From PALSA-1004 sp963804885 (GTDB taxonomy: Bacteria; Pseudomonadota; Gammaproteobacteria; Burkholderiales; SG8-41): DNA of 64,000 bases. Location: positions 1 through 64,000 of the forward strand of contig CAWDSF010000015.1 in NCBI GenBank assembly GCA_963804885.1, written 5' to 3'. Under the pieces are notes generated by a model. The model saw only the letters and a program-made list of their open reading frames with translations, was not told the DNA's origin and did not search any database. Shown here in pieces: positions 30,144 through 38,532 of the stretch. Positions within the stretch are counted from its first letter, which is position 1. Every line of letters begins with the position of its first letter. Made by a program: the position numbers and the translations under genes.

Positions 30144-31115
30144 ATGCACTGGCACTTGATCAAAAACTTTTGCGTCGCCGCAGTGTGTGCGCTCTTGGCA
30201 CAGGCTGTGATCGCGGCCACTGCGTATCCGATTCGCACGGTCAGGATGATCGTTCCGTTTGCCGCAGCCGGCGGCAGCGACATCATGGCGCGCAGTCTCG
30301 CAAAGAGCATCAGCGAAAGCACGGGCCAGCAGTTCGTCGTCGAGAATCGTCCCGGCGCCAACGCGCTGTTGGGTACGGAAGCGGTCGCCAAGGCGGCACC
30401 CGATGGTTATACGCTTCTGCTGACTACCAATATCTTCACCATCAATCCATGGCTTTATCCGAACGTGCCCTTCAACGTCGAGCGCGACTTTGCGCCCATC
30501 ACGCTGGCCGGGTCGACGCCGAACCTACTGGTCGTGCATCCGGCGGTGCCGGTGAAATCGCTCAAGGAGCTCATCACGTTCGCGAAGTCACGTCCTGGTC
30601 AGCTCACGATCGCCGCGGCGGGACTTGGAACACCGTCGCACCTTGCAGCCGAACTGCTGCGTCAATCCGCAAAAATCGATTTGCTGGTGGTGCAGTACAA
30701 AGGAACCGGTTCGTCGCTCAACGACCTCATTGGCGGGCAGGTCGCGATGTCGTTCGGCACGCTGGCGGGTCTCGCGCCGTTCGTGAAGAGCGGTCGTTTG
30801 CGCGCACTCGCGGTGAGTGGAACGCGCCGCGCAGCGACGTTGCCCGACGTTCCGACCGCGGCGGAAACACTGCCTGGTTTCGATGTGCTCACATGGTACG
30901 GTTTGTTCGCGCCGGTCGGCACGCCACGCGACGTCGTTGCGCGCCTGCATGATGAAATCGTAAAAGCGTTATCGAGCGCCGAGGTGAAGCAACGCCTCGC
31001 GGCTCAGGGATTCGACGCCGAAGGCAACACGCCGGAACAATTCACCGACGTCATTCGCCACGATCTCGCGCGGTGGCAAAAGGTAATCGCTGAAGCGAAA
31101 ATTCGCGTTGAGTGA
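30144..31115 (+). CDS. Bug/TctC family solute-binding protein 6
   Basis: 324 residues from the ATG giving MHWHLIKNFCVAAVCALLAQ, the start of a proper signal peptide; an ATG at 30105 would add a non-hydrophobic extension. Family blocks: YPIRTVRMIVPFAAAGGSDI, VVENRPGANALLGTEAVAKA, PDGYTLLLTTNIFTI, LPDVPTAAETLPGFDVLTW. It is the first plus-strand Bug gene here, divergent from Bug 5, with a 126 bp gap shared by the two promoters. Confidence 0.92.
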   Translation: MHWHLIKNFCVAAVCALLAQAVIAATAYPIRTVRMIVPFAAAGGSDIMARSLAKSISESTGQQFVVENRPGANALLGTEAVAKAAPDGYTLLLTTNIFTINPWLYPNVPFNVERDFAPITLAGSTPNLLVVHPAVPVKSLKELITFAKSRPGQLTIAAAGLGTPSHLAAELLRQSAKIDLLVVQYKGTGSSLNDLIGGQVAMSFGTLAGLAPFVKSGRLRALAVSGTRRAATLPDVPTAAETLPGFDVLTWYGLFAPVGTPRDVVARLHDEIVKALSSAEVKQRLAAQGFDAEGNTPEQFTDVIRHDLARWQKVIAEAKIRVE

Positions 31116-31165
31116 AACGGTGGTGCGTGTTGCTCACTTCAGTTGCCGCGGCACGCTGCCAGACG

Positions 31166-31996
31166 TCAAGTCAGCGCGTCGGCTATGAGCGCTCGTATCT
31201 GCGTGACACCTTCAAGCGCCACTTCCGCCGGCGGCCGCGACCATAGCGCGGGATTCGGCGCTTCATAGTTAATGTAGCGGTCGTAGCCTTTTTCGACCAG
31301 CAGTTGCAGCACTTCCCGCCACTGCACGACGCCTTTGCCGGGCGCCAGTCGATCGAGCGCCGGGCCATCCATGACGAGCGGTCCCGGCGGCGCATCGCTG
31401 AACTGAAATGCAACGATTTCCTGCGCGGGAACATCTTCGAAGCCGCGTCCGCCGTCGCCGACGCATTGCGCGTGATACGTGTCGATCAGCACGCCGGCGT
31501 TCGGCTTGTCCGCGAGCGCAACGATTTCGCGCGCGACGGCGAGTCGGTTGACGACCGGATGGCGCGAGCCGAATTCGAGCGCGCACAGCAGACCGTGCTT
31601 CTGTGCGATGTCGCAGCCCGTGGCGAAATTGCGCGCCGCATCTTTCACGTTGGTAGCGGGATTGCTGCCGGGCGCCACCATCATCACTTCACAGCCGAGC
31701 GCCGCCGCTCGGCCACACATCACATCCATCGAGTCGAAGAGCCGCTTCGCTTCAGCGCCCTGCGCGAAGAGCATGCCGGTTTCCAGACCGACGCACGAGA
31801 CGACAAGACCGCTCGCGCGGATCATGTCGAGCACCTGCTCATTGGTCATTCCGGTTTCAATGCAGCGCACGAAATCGGCGTGGCGCAACTCGACTGCGTT
31901 GTAACCCGTCTCACGCGCAATGCGGAGCACATCGGGCAGCGGCGTAGTGTCCAGCGTCCAGGTGTGGAGGCCGATGCGGTTGAGGAGGTTGCTCAT
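31166..31996 (-). CDS. Sugar phosphate isomerase/epimerase family protein (xylose isomerase-like TIM barrel)
   Basis: 276 residues. The TIM barrel of the AP-endonuclease-2/xylose-isomerase fold shows in LLNRIGLHTWTLDTTPLPDV, YNAVELRHADFVR, LLCALEFGSRHPVVNRL, AGVLIDTYHAQCVGDGG and DRYINYEAPNPALW. The Glu, Asp-His and Glu at these strand ends are the metal ligands of this fold. Enzymes of the group isomerise ketoses, hydroxypyruvate or inosose. It converges on Bug 6 and has no close partner that would give the substrate. Confidence 0.84.
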   Translation of the reverse strand: MSNLLNRIGLHTWTLDTTPLPDVLRIARETGYNAVELRHADFVRCIETGMTNEQVLDMIRASGLVVSCVGLETGMLFAQGAEAKRLFDSMDVMCGRAAALGCEVMMVAPGSNPATNVKDAARNFATGCDIAQKHGLLCALEFGSRHPVVNRLAVAREIVALADKPNAGVLIDTYHAQCVGDGGRGFEDVPAQEIVAFQFSDAPPGPLVMDGPALDRLAPGKGVVQWREVLQLLVEKGYDRYINYEAPNPALWSRPPAEVALEGVTQIRALIADALT

Positions 31997-32129
31997 AGGT
32001 GTCGGGTTGAATTTAGCGACAGTACACCGGCCGGATGCCGCGGTCCAGCGCGGGGCGGCTCAAGCAAAAGGTCGCTCGCCGTCCCGTGCAATTGACCGCG
32101 CGCCGTCGCATGCTGGAGTTCTCGCGCGG

Positions 32130-32789
32130 CTATGATTTCGGCGCGAGATTCACCGGACGGATCATCAAGCCGGTCGTCGATACCCGCACTTCAAGTTCCG
32201 CCGGCTGAGTAACCGGAACAAACGTCGCCGAGCCATATTCAGCATCGACCAACGGCGCCAGAAATGTATAGCGCTGCCGTATGTCGAACAAGTCGACGGG
32301 CTTCGCAGCTTCAAGCGAATGCACAGTCCTCGCTTCCGAGCGCTCCTGTCCGATCGTCCTGTAGCGGCCGCCGATGCGCGACAGCTCATAACTCGTGTGG
32401 AGTCCGAGCATATTGAGGATCGGCTGCCATTTGAGGATGTGTGCGTCGACATAGATCTCATCCCCTGCCAGCTCGAAAGTCTGTTCGCGGCCATCCGGAT
32501 CGCGCATTGTCGCGGCGAAACGCTGAGGCGCGGTGGGCCGCACCCATAAGCGTGCCGCGACTTCTTCCCGTGTCAGGGCGCGGTAGCCCTGGACGCCGAC
32601 CGCAACGGCGCCGGTAATTCCGCTCAGCGTCAGCAGCACAAAGCCGACAAGGCTGCGCGTGAGGAAACGCAAGGGACGCAAGGTGACGAGCGCCCACAGG
32701 CCGCTCAGTATCGTGATCGCGCCGATGAATCCGAGCACTGCGCTCGCGATGAACAACGGGGACGTAAGAAGCTCATGGAATGAAAACAT
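32130..32789 (-). CDS. Conserved membrane protein of unknown function
   Basis: 219 residues. Two transmembrane helices lie near the N-terminus (FIASAVLGFIGAITILSGLW and LVGFVLLTLSGITGAVAVGV). A soluble, probably periplasmic domain of ~150 residues follows (FAATMRDPDGREQTFELAGD, YVDAHILKWQPILNML). Homologues are sometimes labelled cation/multidrug efflux-pump related without evidence. It is followed by no partner; the short PEP-CTERM gene is divergent. I give no function. Confidence 0.7.
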   Translation of the reverse strand: MFSFHELLTSPLFIASAVLGFIGAITILSGLWALVTLRPLRFLTRSLVGFVLLTLSGITGAVAVGVQGYRALTREEVAARLWVRPTAPQRFAATMRDPDGREQTFELAGDEIYVDAHILKWQPILNMLGLHTSYELSRIGGRYRTIGQERSEARTVHSLEAAKPVDLFDIRQRYTFLAPLVDAEYGSATFVPVTQPAELEVRVSTTGLMIRPVNLAPKS

Positions 32790-32958
32790 GCTGACCTCGT
32801 TTCGCTGCGTATAGAGACGCGATATCCATCAGGGCGGAATTTTCGCGGCATCGCGACTGCGCCTTCAAACTTTTTTGTCTCATCACCGTAACTTCATCCA
32901 AAACGTCTGCGACGATATACTAATATTGATCGCGTTGGCGTTATGCGAAGGAGCCACC

Positions 32959-33269
32959 ATGCGATTTTCGAAGGTGATATCAGCCGCCGGAGTCGCGGCT
33001 GTCTGGGCGATTCTAGACATCGCTAGTGCGACCGGCGCGACAAGGATTAACGCCGGCTACGATCTCCTGGGGTCAATGCGCTGTTGAATGGCAGCGACCG
33101 CAATTCCGACTTCTGGCCGGTCGGTTCTTTCGACGCCGGCGATCCACTCAACAGACATAGACTCAGCGCAGCAAGCATTCCGGAGCCTGCCAGTGCTGTG
33201 CTGCTTGCCGCCGGGTTTCTGTCTTTGCTCGCGCATCGAATCAATGCGCGGCGGCGCCGCCCGGCGTAA
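32959..33269 (+). CDS. Short PEP-CTERM protein (frameshifted or remnant)
   Basis: The first frame gives a signal peptide, MRFSKVISAAGVAAVWAILD...SATGATRINAGYDLLG, and would stop at about 33086. One base less near 33070 joins it to VNALLNGSDRNSDFWPVGSF and a sorting signal IPEPASAVLLAAGFLSLLAH followed by RINARRRRPA (PEP, hydrophobic helix, basic tail). The joined product is only ~102 residues, so the gene may be a decayed copy of a larger PEP-CTERM protein. GAAGGAG precedes the start. Confidence 0.65.
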
Positions 33270-33287
33270 GCAGCAGGACTCGATACG

Positions 33288-33722
33288 CTAAGCCAGAATC
33301 TCCTGGATGTGCTCGCGCTCGTCCATTTCGGCCACGAACTCTCTTAGCTCAGGTCCGAGCGCCTGGCGCGCGGAGACCATGCCCACAGGCTTTCCGTTCT
33401 CAACGACGGGCACATTGCGAAACCCGCCTTCGTACATCATGTGCAGCGCGTGGCCGAGCGGTTTATCCGGATCGACGGTCTGAGGGTGGCGCGTCATGAC
33501 TTCCGCAAGCGATGTCGTTTTCGGATCGCGCGCTTCAGCCATCACGCGGAACAGCGCGTCGCGTTCCGTGAACATACCAACGAGGCGCTGTTTCTCGCAC
33601 ACGAGTAGCGCTCCGATGCTGTTTTCTTTCATCAGTCGGGAAGCTTCGAGGATGTTGATATCGCTGTTCGCAATCACGACTTTCTGATTTTCAATGATTC
33701 CTCTGATCGGTCTGTTAGACAT
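33288..33722 (-). CDS. CBS-pair domain protein
   Basis: 144 residues forming two CBS motifs. The first covers NSDINILEASRLMKENSIGA and LVGMFTERDALFRV; the second covers DPDKPLGHALHMMYEGGFRN and VPVVENGKPVGMVSARQALG. Stand-alone CBS pairs bind adenine nucleotides and act as energy or ligand sensors. The end EFVAEMDEREHIQEILA is an acidic helix. It converges with the short PEP-CTERM gene 18 bp away. Confidence 0.9.
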   Translation of the reverse strand: MSNRPIRGIIENQKVVIANSDINILEASRLMKENSIGALLVCEKQRLVGMFTERDALFRVMAEARDPKTTSLAEVMTRHPQTVDPDKPLGHALHMMYEGGFRNVPVVENGKPVGMVSARQALGPELREFVAEMDEREHIQEILA

Positions 33723-34122
33723 GACTCAAGTCTCCGCCGAAATTTGAACGTGAATGAAGTGGAACGTAAAGACGCTCCAGGAAACGCGTCTATTTAATTT
33801 GAACTAACATTGAAAGCGTACACCGATTAGACGATGTCGTGCCGGTTCAGAACCACAAAATGTATAAATAAAACTTTGCGCAATAACGCGCGTGACTCAC
33901 TGCATCTTTCATGCCGTTGTGAGAAACGTGCAGTGCGGTATTGATGCGCGTTGGCGGCTGAAGAACAACGGATCGTGCGGGACATGGCGCCGATTGGCGC
34001 GATGGCCACATAATGTTGCGATCAAAAAAATTTTAAGCGGCTGCTTGGCCGAGCGGCGTGCTGCGTCGCAACGACGCAATTACGCTCTCTATCCTCGTAT
34101 ACTAACTCCGCGATGAGAACGC
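33723..34122. other. Intergenic region, relatively AT-rich
   Basis: 400 bp between two minus-strand genes, with AT-rich patches (33785-33890 and 34010-34035, including a seven-A run followed by TTTTAA) against a GC-rich background. It must contain the CBS gene promoter near 33725-33800. I find no gene, no RNA fold and no convincing promoter pair. Confidence 0.35.
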
Positions 34123-35034
34123 TCAACCCTTCATGGCCACGAGGGTTTTCGCTTCACGCGCCTTGATGGCGTCGTAGCGTTTGATGAGTTTCTGCGCACG
34201 CACGACGACGGGAATGTCGATCATTTTGCCGTCGAGCGACCATGAGCCGCGGCCCGATGCCGCAGCTTCCTTGTCCATGCGCACGACTTTGCGCGCGTAC
34301 TCCACCTCGTCGCTCGACGGCGTGTATTCCTCATTCACGATCGTGACTTGCCCCGGGTGTATACAGCCGGCGCCCATGAAACCGAAGTCACGGGAGCGGC
34401 GTACCATCTTGCGGAATTTGTCCCAGTCGCCGAAGCCCGCGACGCTATCAATAAAACCGAGCGGCACGATGCCGACAGAGTTCGCGGCAATCACCATGTG
34501 CTGCTTGGGATAGAACAACGCCTCGCCCGTCGGCTGCATATTGTTGTCCAACGCGAAGTCTTCGCCGCCAATGCAGCACGCGACGATGCGGTCTGACGCG
34601 CGCACGATTTCGTAGATACGGAAAAACGCGTCGGCGGTCTCGATCATCGTGATGAACTTCGTGTGACCGATTTGCATGCCGCGCTTTTCCTCGCACTCGG
34701 TGACCACTTCGTCGAGCAGACGCACGTGAGAGGCGCTGTCGACTTTAGTGCACGCGATGCCGTTGACATCGGGGCATATCGAATGTTCCAGATCGCGCAC
34801 GGCAAGCGACAGCGGGCGGTTGATGCGCACGACGACATCGGCGCCGCCGCGGCGGACTTTCTTTGCCGCCGCTTCGACCAGGGTGCGCGCCTTATCTTTT
34901 TCTGACGGCGGCACGCTGTCCTCGACGTCGAGCTGAATGACATCAGCGCCGCGCGTGTGCGCTTTATCCACATATTTATCGACGTTGACCGGCACATACA
35001 TCAGCGAGCGCCATACGGGCAATTCGGTTTTCAT
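34123..35034 (-). CDS. HpcH/HpaI aldolase/citrate lyase (CitE-like) family CoA ester lyase
   Basis: 303 residues. Family markers are RSLMYVPVNVDKYVDKAHTR, VIQLDVEDSVPPSEKDKAR (metal and catalytic loop), RINRPLSLAVRD, FITMIETADAFFRIYEI and GGEDFALDNNMQPTGEAL. The end FMGAGCIHPGQVTIVNEEYTPS is usual for CitE/Mcl. Known members cleave citryl-, malyl- or citramalyl-CoA into acetyl-CoA and an oxo acid. The ATG overlaps the upstream CoA-transferase stop by 4 bp. A citramalyl-CoA lyase would fit the hydratase-like and CoA-transferase genes, but this is inference. Confidence 0.9.
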   Translation of the reverse strand: MKTELPVWRSLMYVPVNVDKYVDKAHTRGADVIQLDVEDSVPPSEKDKARTLVEAAAKKVRRGGADVVVRINRPLSLAVRDLEHSICPDVNGIACTKVDSASHVRLLDEVVTECEEKRGMQIGHTKFITMIETADAFFRIYEIVRASDRIVACCIGGEDFALDNNMQPTGEALFYPKQHMVIAANSVGIVPLGFIDSVAGFGDWDKFRKMVRRSRDFGFMGAGCIHPGQVTIVNEEYTPSSDEVEYARKVVRMDKEAAASGRGSWSLDGKMIDIPVVVRAQKLIKRYDAIKAREAKTLVAMKG

Positions 35035-36287
35035 GCGTCTTTCTCCTTGATTTTCGGCGCGCCTTCGCAGACGACGCCTTGCTGCACCAGCCGCGCGTAA
35101 GCTTCGTCGTTGACGCCGAGCTCTGCAAGCAGCGACCGGTTGTGTTCACCGAGTCGAGGCGCCGGCGCGCGTATCGTGCCGGGCGTCTCAGAGAGGCGCG
35201 GTACCACGTGATGCATCGGAAACGCGGCCATGTCGGCGTCGGGATAATCCGCAATAAGTTCTCGCTCGAGCACATGCGGGTCTTCGATGATCTGCGAGAT
35301 GTCGTAGATCGGCCCGATCGTGACCTCGGCCTCTTCAAAAAATTTCACGTTTTCCGCTTGAGTGCGCTCCGCCACGAACGCGCCAATGATGACATCGAGC
35401 TCAGCGGCATTCTTTACGCGGTCTGCGTTGGTGCGATAACGCGGATTATCGACGAGGTCCGCACGTCCGATAGACCGGAACACGCGTTCCGCCATTTTCT
35501 GGATCGACGCTGAGAGGCCGACATATTTGCCGTCTTTGCACAGATACACATTGCGCGGCGCTGCATTCGTCGAGCGGCTGCCCGTGCGCGGTTTGAGTTT
35601 TCCCGTGAGCCGGTAATTGGCAGCTTGTGGACCGAGCACGGCAAACAGGGGATCGAGCAATGGCAGGTCAATCACCTGGCCTTTGCCGCCGTTCACTTCG
35701 ACTTCGCGCAGCGCAATCAGAACGCCCGCGGCGCCGTAAAGTCCCGCATACGAATCCGCGAGGTACATGGGCGGCAGCACGGGCTCGCGGTCCGCGAAGC
35801 CGTTGATCGCGGCGAATCCCGACATGCCTTCGACCAGCGTCCCAAAACCCGGACGACGTTTATACGGCCCGGTCTGGCCCCATCCGGAGATGCGCACGAT
35901 GATGAGTTTCGGATTGAGCGCGAGCAACTCCTCGGGCGCGAGCCCCATTTGTTCGAGCGTGCCGGGTCGGAAGCTTTCGATGAAAACGCTTGCGGTCGGC
36001 AAAAGTTTCAGCAGGAGGTCCCGCGCTTCGGGTTTGCGCAGTTCGAGGCTCAGACTTTTCTTGTTGCGCGCGTAAATCTTCCAGTTCGTGGGAACGCCGT
36101 TGGTTTGCCATGCGCGCAATGTATCGCCGTCGGGTGGCTCCACCTTGATGACTTCGGCGCCAAAATCCGCCAGCACCTGCGTGAGTGTATTGCCGGCCAC
36201 CAGCCGCGAGAGGTCGAGCACGCGCACGCCCGCGAGCGTGCCCTTCGCCTGCGCGTCGTATGATTTGCTGGCTATGCGCGAGCTCAT
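35031..36287 (-). CDS. Family III CoA-transferase (CaiB/BaiF) B, catalytic Asp replaced
   Basis: 418 residues with the family N-terminus KGTLAGVRVLDLSRLVAGNT and the CoA-binding DFGAEVIKVEPPDGDTLRAW. VFIESFRPGTLEQMG and PHVLERELIADYPD are also typical. At the catalytic position the motif reads RRPGFGTLVEGMSG: Gly149 stands where CoA-transferase A has Asp141 (KPAYDSIIQ). This removes the nucleophile known from formyl-CoA and carnitine CoA-transferases. It overlaps its neighbours by 4 bp on both sides, between Bug 7 and the CitE-like lyase, so it is surely expressed with them. Confidence 0.88.
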   Translation of the reverse strand: MSSRIASKSYDAQAKGTLAGVRVLDLSRLVAGNTLTQVLADFGAEVIKVEPPDGDTLRAWQTNGVPTNWKIYARNKKSLSLELRKPEARDLLLKLLPTASVFIESFRPGTLEQMGLAPEELLALNPKLIIVRISGWGQTGPYKRRPGFGTLVEGMSGFAAINGFADREPVLPPMYLADSYAGLYGAAGVLIALREVEVNGGKGQVIDLPLLDPLFAVLGPQAANYRLTGKLKPRTGSRSTNAAPRNVYLCKDGKYVGLSASIQKMAERVFRSIGRADLVDNPRYRTNADRVKNAAELDVIIGAFVAERTQAENVKFFEEAEVTIGPIYDISQIIEDPHVLERELIADYPDADMAAFPMHHVVPRLSETPGTIRAPAPRLGEHNRSLLAELGVNDEAYARLVQQGVVCEGAPKIKEKDA

Positions 36288-37249
36288 TCGGCTTTAATGT
36301 TCGCGTCCTTGATCACCTTGCTCCATTTGGCAATCTCATTTTTGACCAGCGTGTTCAAGCCTTCGGGCGTCGTGGGCGATTGCTCGGCCCCAAACTCGGC
36401 GAATCGCTTCTTCATGTCATCAGTCGCCATGGCTTTACGTATTTCCGCATTGAGCCGATCGATCACCGCGCGCGGCGTTTTTGCAGCGGTAAACACGCCC
36501 CACCACAATTCGTTGTCGTATCCGGGCACCGACTCTGCGATCGCGGGCAGTTCCGGCATGAACGACGAGCGCTTGGGACTGCTGATGCCGATTGCGCGCA
36601 GTCGTCCGGACTTCATCTGCGATTCGACGGACGGAAGACTTACAAGCAGCACTTGCACCTGGCCTGCCATAAGATCGGTGATGGCCGGCGACATGCCTTT
36701 GTGCGGGACGTGCACGATGTCGATATGGGCGGCGGCTTTCAGCACTTCGACGCCGAGATGATTGATGCCGCCGACGCCCGACGATGTGTAGTTCAGCTGG
36801 CCCGGTTTGGCGCGCGCAATCGCGATGAGCTCTTTGACGTTTCGCGCCGGCACCGATGGATGCACGACGAGCACCATCGGACCTTTGCCCACCATCGTGA
36901 TGCCGGTCAGGTCGTTGATCGGATCGAACGGTAATTTCGGTTGCAGCGCCGCGCCCGTCGTGTAAGTCGTCGATGTCATGTAGATGACGTGACCGTCCGG
37001 CGGCGCTTTGGCAGTGAGATCGGCCGCGATCATCTGGCTCGCGCCGGCGCGGTTTTCGATCACCACCGGCTGCCCGAGCGACTCGCTCAGGCGCTGTCCG
37101 ATCGCGCGCGCGAAAATATCGTTGCTGCCGCCCGCCGGCGAGCCGACAAGAAAGCGCACGGGCTTCGTCGGGTAAGCCGGTTGCGCGAACGTTCTTCCGC
37201 CAGCGAGAGTTAACAGCGCGATAGCTACAAAGCGCAAGACGGGGCGCAT
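36284..37249 (-). CDS. Bug/TctC family solute-binding protein 7
   Basis: 321 residues from MRPVLRFVAIALLTLAGGRT, a signal peptide; the longer reading from 37324 lacks one. Blocks: YPTKPVRFLVGSPAGGSNDI, VIENRAGASQMIAADLTAKA, PDGHVIYMTSTTYTTG, MPELPAIAESVPGYDNELWW. An AGGAG-like stretch (CCAGGAGACGCA) stands before the start. Its stop overlaps the CoA-transferase B start by 4 bp (36284-36287), so Bug, CoA-transferase and lyase form a tightly coupled three-gene operon. Confidence 0.92.
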   Translation of the reverse strand: MRPVLRFVAIALLTLAGGRTFAQPAYPTKPVRFLVGSPAGGSNDIFARAIGQRLSESLGQPVVIENRAGASQMIAADLTAKAPPDGHVIYMTSTTYTTGAALQPKLPFDPINDLTGITMVGKGPMVLVVHPSVPARNVKELIAIARAKPGQLNYTSSGVGGINHLGVEVLKAAAHIDIVHVPHKGMSPAITDLMAGQVQVLLVSLPSVESQMKSGRLRAIGISSPKRSSFMPELPAIAESVPGYDNELWWGVFTAAKTPRAVIDRLNAEIRKAMATDDMKKRFAEFGAEQSPTTPEGLNTLVKNEIAKWSKVIKDANIKAE

Positions 37250-37431
37250 TGCGTCTCCTGGATTGTCGATGGGGAAAGTGCAGGGCGAGCGCGAAAACAT
37301 AACAGCAATCATGCGGGGGTGCAATCCGCCCCGCAGGTCGCACGCGCGCTCGTATCACGTGCGCTAAAATCCGTCTGCCACTGCCTGCCGGCATTCAGCC
37401 GGGGCAGCCCCATCCGATTCAGGAGAAGCTC

Positions 37432-38346
37432 ATGACCGATCTTTCATCAGGCACGACGCGTCTGGCGTCCGCCGGCGCGCGTTTTCGCGCTGCTGTCGCC
37501 GCTGAAAAGCCGCTGCAAATCGCCGGCACCATCAACGCCTATCACGCGCGCATGGCCGAGCGCGTCGGCTTTAAAGCGATTTATCTTTCCGGCGGCGGCG
37601 TTGCGGCCGGTTCGCTAGGGCTGCCTGACCTTGGGATCAGCAATCTCGACGATGTGCTGACCGACGTGCGCCGCATTACGGACGTCTGCGCGCTGCCCTT
37701 GCTGGTAGACGTCGACACGGGTTTTGGTTCGAGCGCCTTCAACATCGCACGCACCGTTAAATCACTGACTAAGTCCGGCGCGGCGGCCATGCACATCGAA
37801 GACCAGGTTGGCGCCAAGCGCTGCGGTCATCGTCCTAATAAGGAACTGGTAACGCAGCAGGAGATGGTCGATCGCATCAAGGCATCCGCGGATGCGAAGA
37901 CCGATCCTGAATTTGTCGTCATCGCGCGCACCGATGCGCTGGCGGTCGAAGGCTTGCAGGCAGCGGTCGACCGCGCGTGCGCGTGCGTCGAAGCGGGCGC
38001 TGACATGATTTTTCCGGAAGCGATCACCGAACTATCGATGTACAAGAAGTTCGCGGACGCAGTGAAGGTACCGATCCTCGCCAACATCACCGAGTTTGGC
38101 GCGACCCCGCTGTTCACGACTGAAGAACTGAAGAGCGCCAACGTTGCGATGGCGCTCTATCCGCTGTCGGCATTCCGCGCCATGAATGCCGCCGCGTTGA
38201 AAGTGTTTCAGGCGATCCGCACGGAGGGCACGCAAAAGAATGTCATCGACCTCATGCAGACGCGCAATGATCTCTACGATTATCTGGGCTATCACGCGTA
38301 CGAGCAGAAGCTCGACGGATTGTTTGCGCAGGCGAAGAAAAAATAG
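37432..38346 (+). CDS. prpB: Methylisocitrate lyase PrpB-like (isocitrate lyase/PEP mutase family)
   Basis: 304 residues. Methylisocitrate lyase splits 2-methylisocitrate into pyruvate and succinate. The sequence has AGTINAYHARMAERVGFKAI, YLSGGGVAAGSLGLPD, the Mg2+ motif LLVDVDTGFGSSAFNIARTV, HIEDQVGAKRCGHRPNKELV with catalytic Cys131, and VVIARTDALAVEG. The end ...YDYLGYHAYEQKLDGLF is the standard PrpB tail. TCAGGAGAAGCTC stands just before the ATG. No prpC is adjacent, so it may serve another branched C4/C5 acid route. Confidence 0.92.
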   Translation: MTDLSSGTTRLASAGARFRAAVAAEKPLQIAGTINAYHARMAERVGFKAIYLSGGGVAAGSLGLPDLGISNLDDVLTDVRRITDVCALPLLVDVDTGFGSSAFNIARTVKSLTKSGAAAMHIEDQVGAKRCGHRPNKELVTQQEMVDRIKASADAKTDPEFVVIARTDALAVEGLQAAVDRACACVEAGADMIFPEAITELSMYKKFADAVKVPILANITEFGATPLFTTEELKSANVAMALYPLSAFRAMNAAALKVFQAIRTEGTQKNVIDLMQTRNDLYDYLGYHAYEQKLDGLFAQAKKK

Positions 38347-38379
38347 CGGTATAAACGTCTAACTTAAGTACACGTCGTT

Positions 38380-38486
38380 ATTCCGGTGTAGACCGGAATC
38401 TGGCGGTTAGAGCACCTGGCGCGGCAGGTTCGAAGCCGCAGCGGATGTCCACGCGTTTAGAAGCATGCGTTCCGGTCTGCACCGGA
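38380..38486. repeat. Two related short palindromes after prpB
   Basis: ATTCCGGT-gtag-ACCGGAAT (38380-38399) is a perfect 8 bp stem with a 4 base loop. TCCGGT-ctgc-ACCGGA (38471-38486) repeats its core about 90 bp later. They resemble REP-type units (TTCCGG...CCGGAA) common in proteobacterial intergenic DNA, and the first could also terminate prpB, though no T-run follows. Confidence 0.55.
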
Positions 38487-38532
38487 CCGACGAATCTAAA
38501 ATCCTATAGAACTTATCTTTGGAAAAAATCGA

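Noticed and set aside
27593..38346. A methylcitrate cycle operon (prpB, prpC, prpD)
   Set aside because: Only a PrpB-like and an MmgE/PrpD-like gene are present, about 8 kb apart on opposite strands, and there is no methylcitrate synthase or PrpR.
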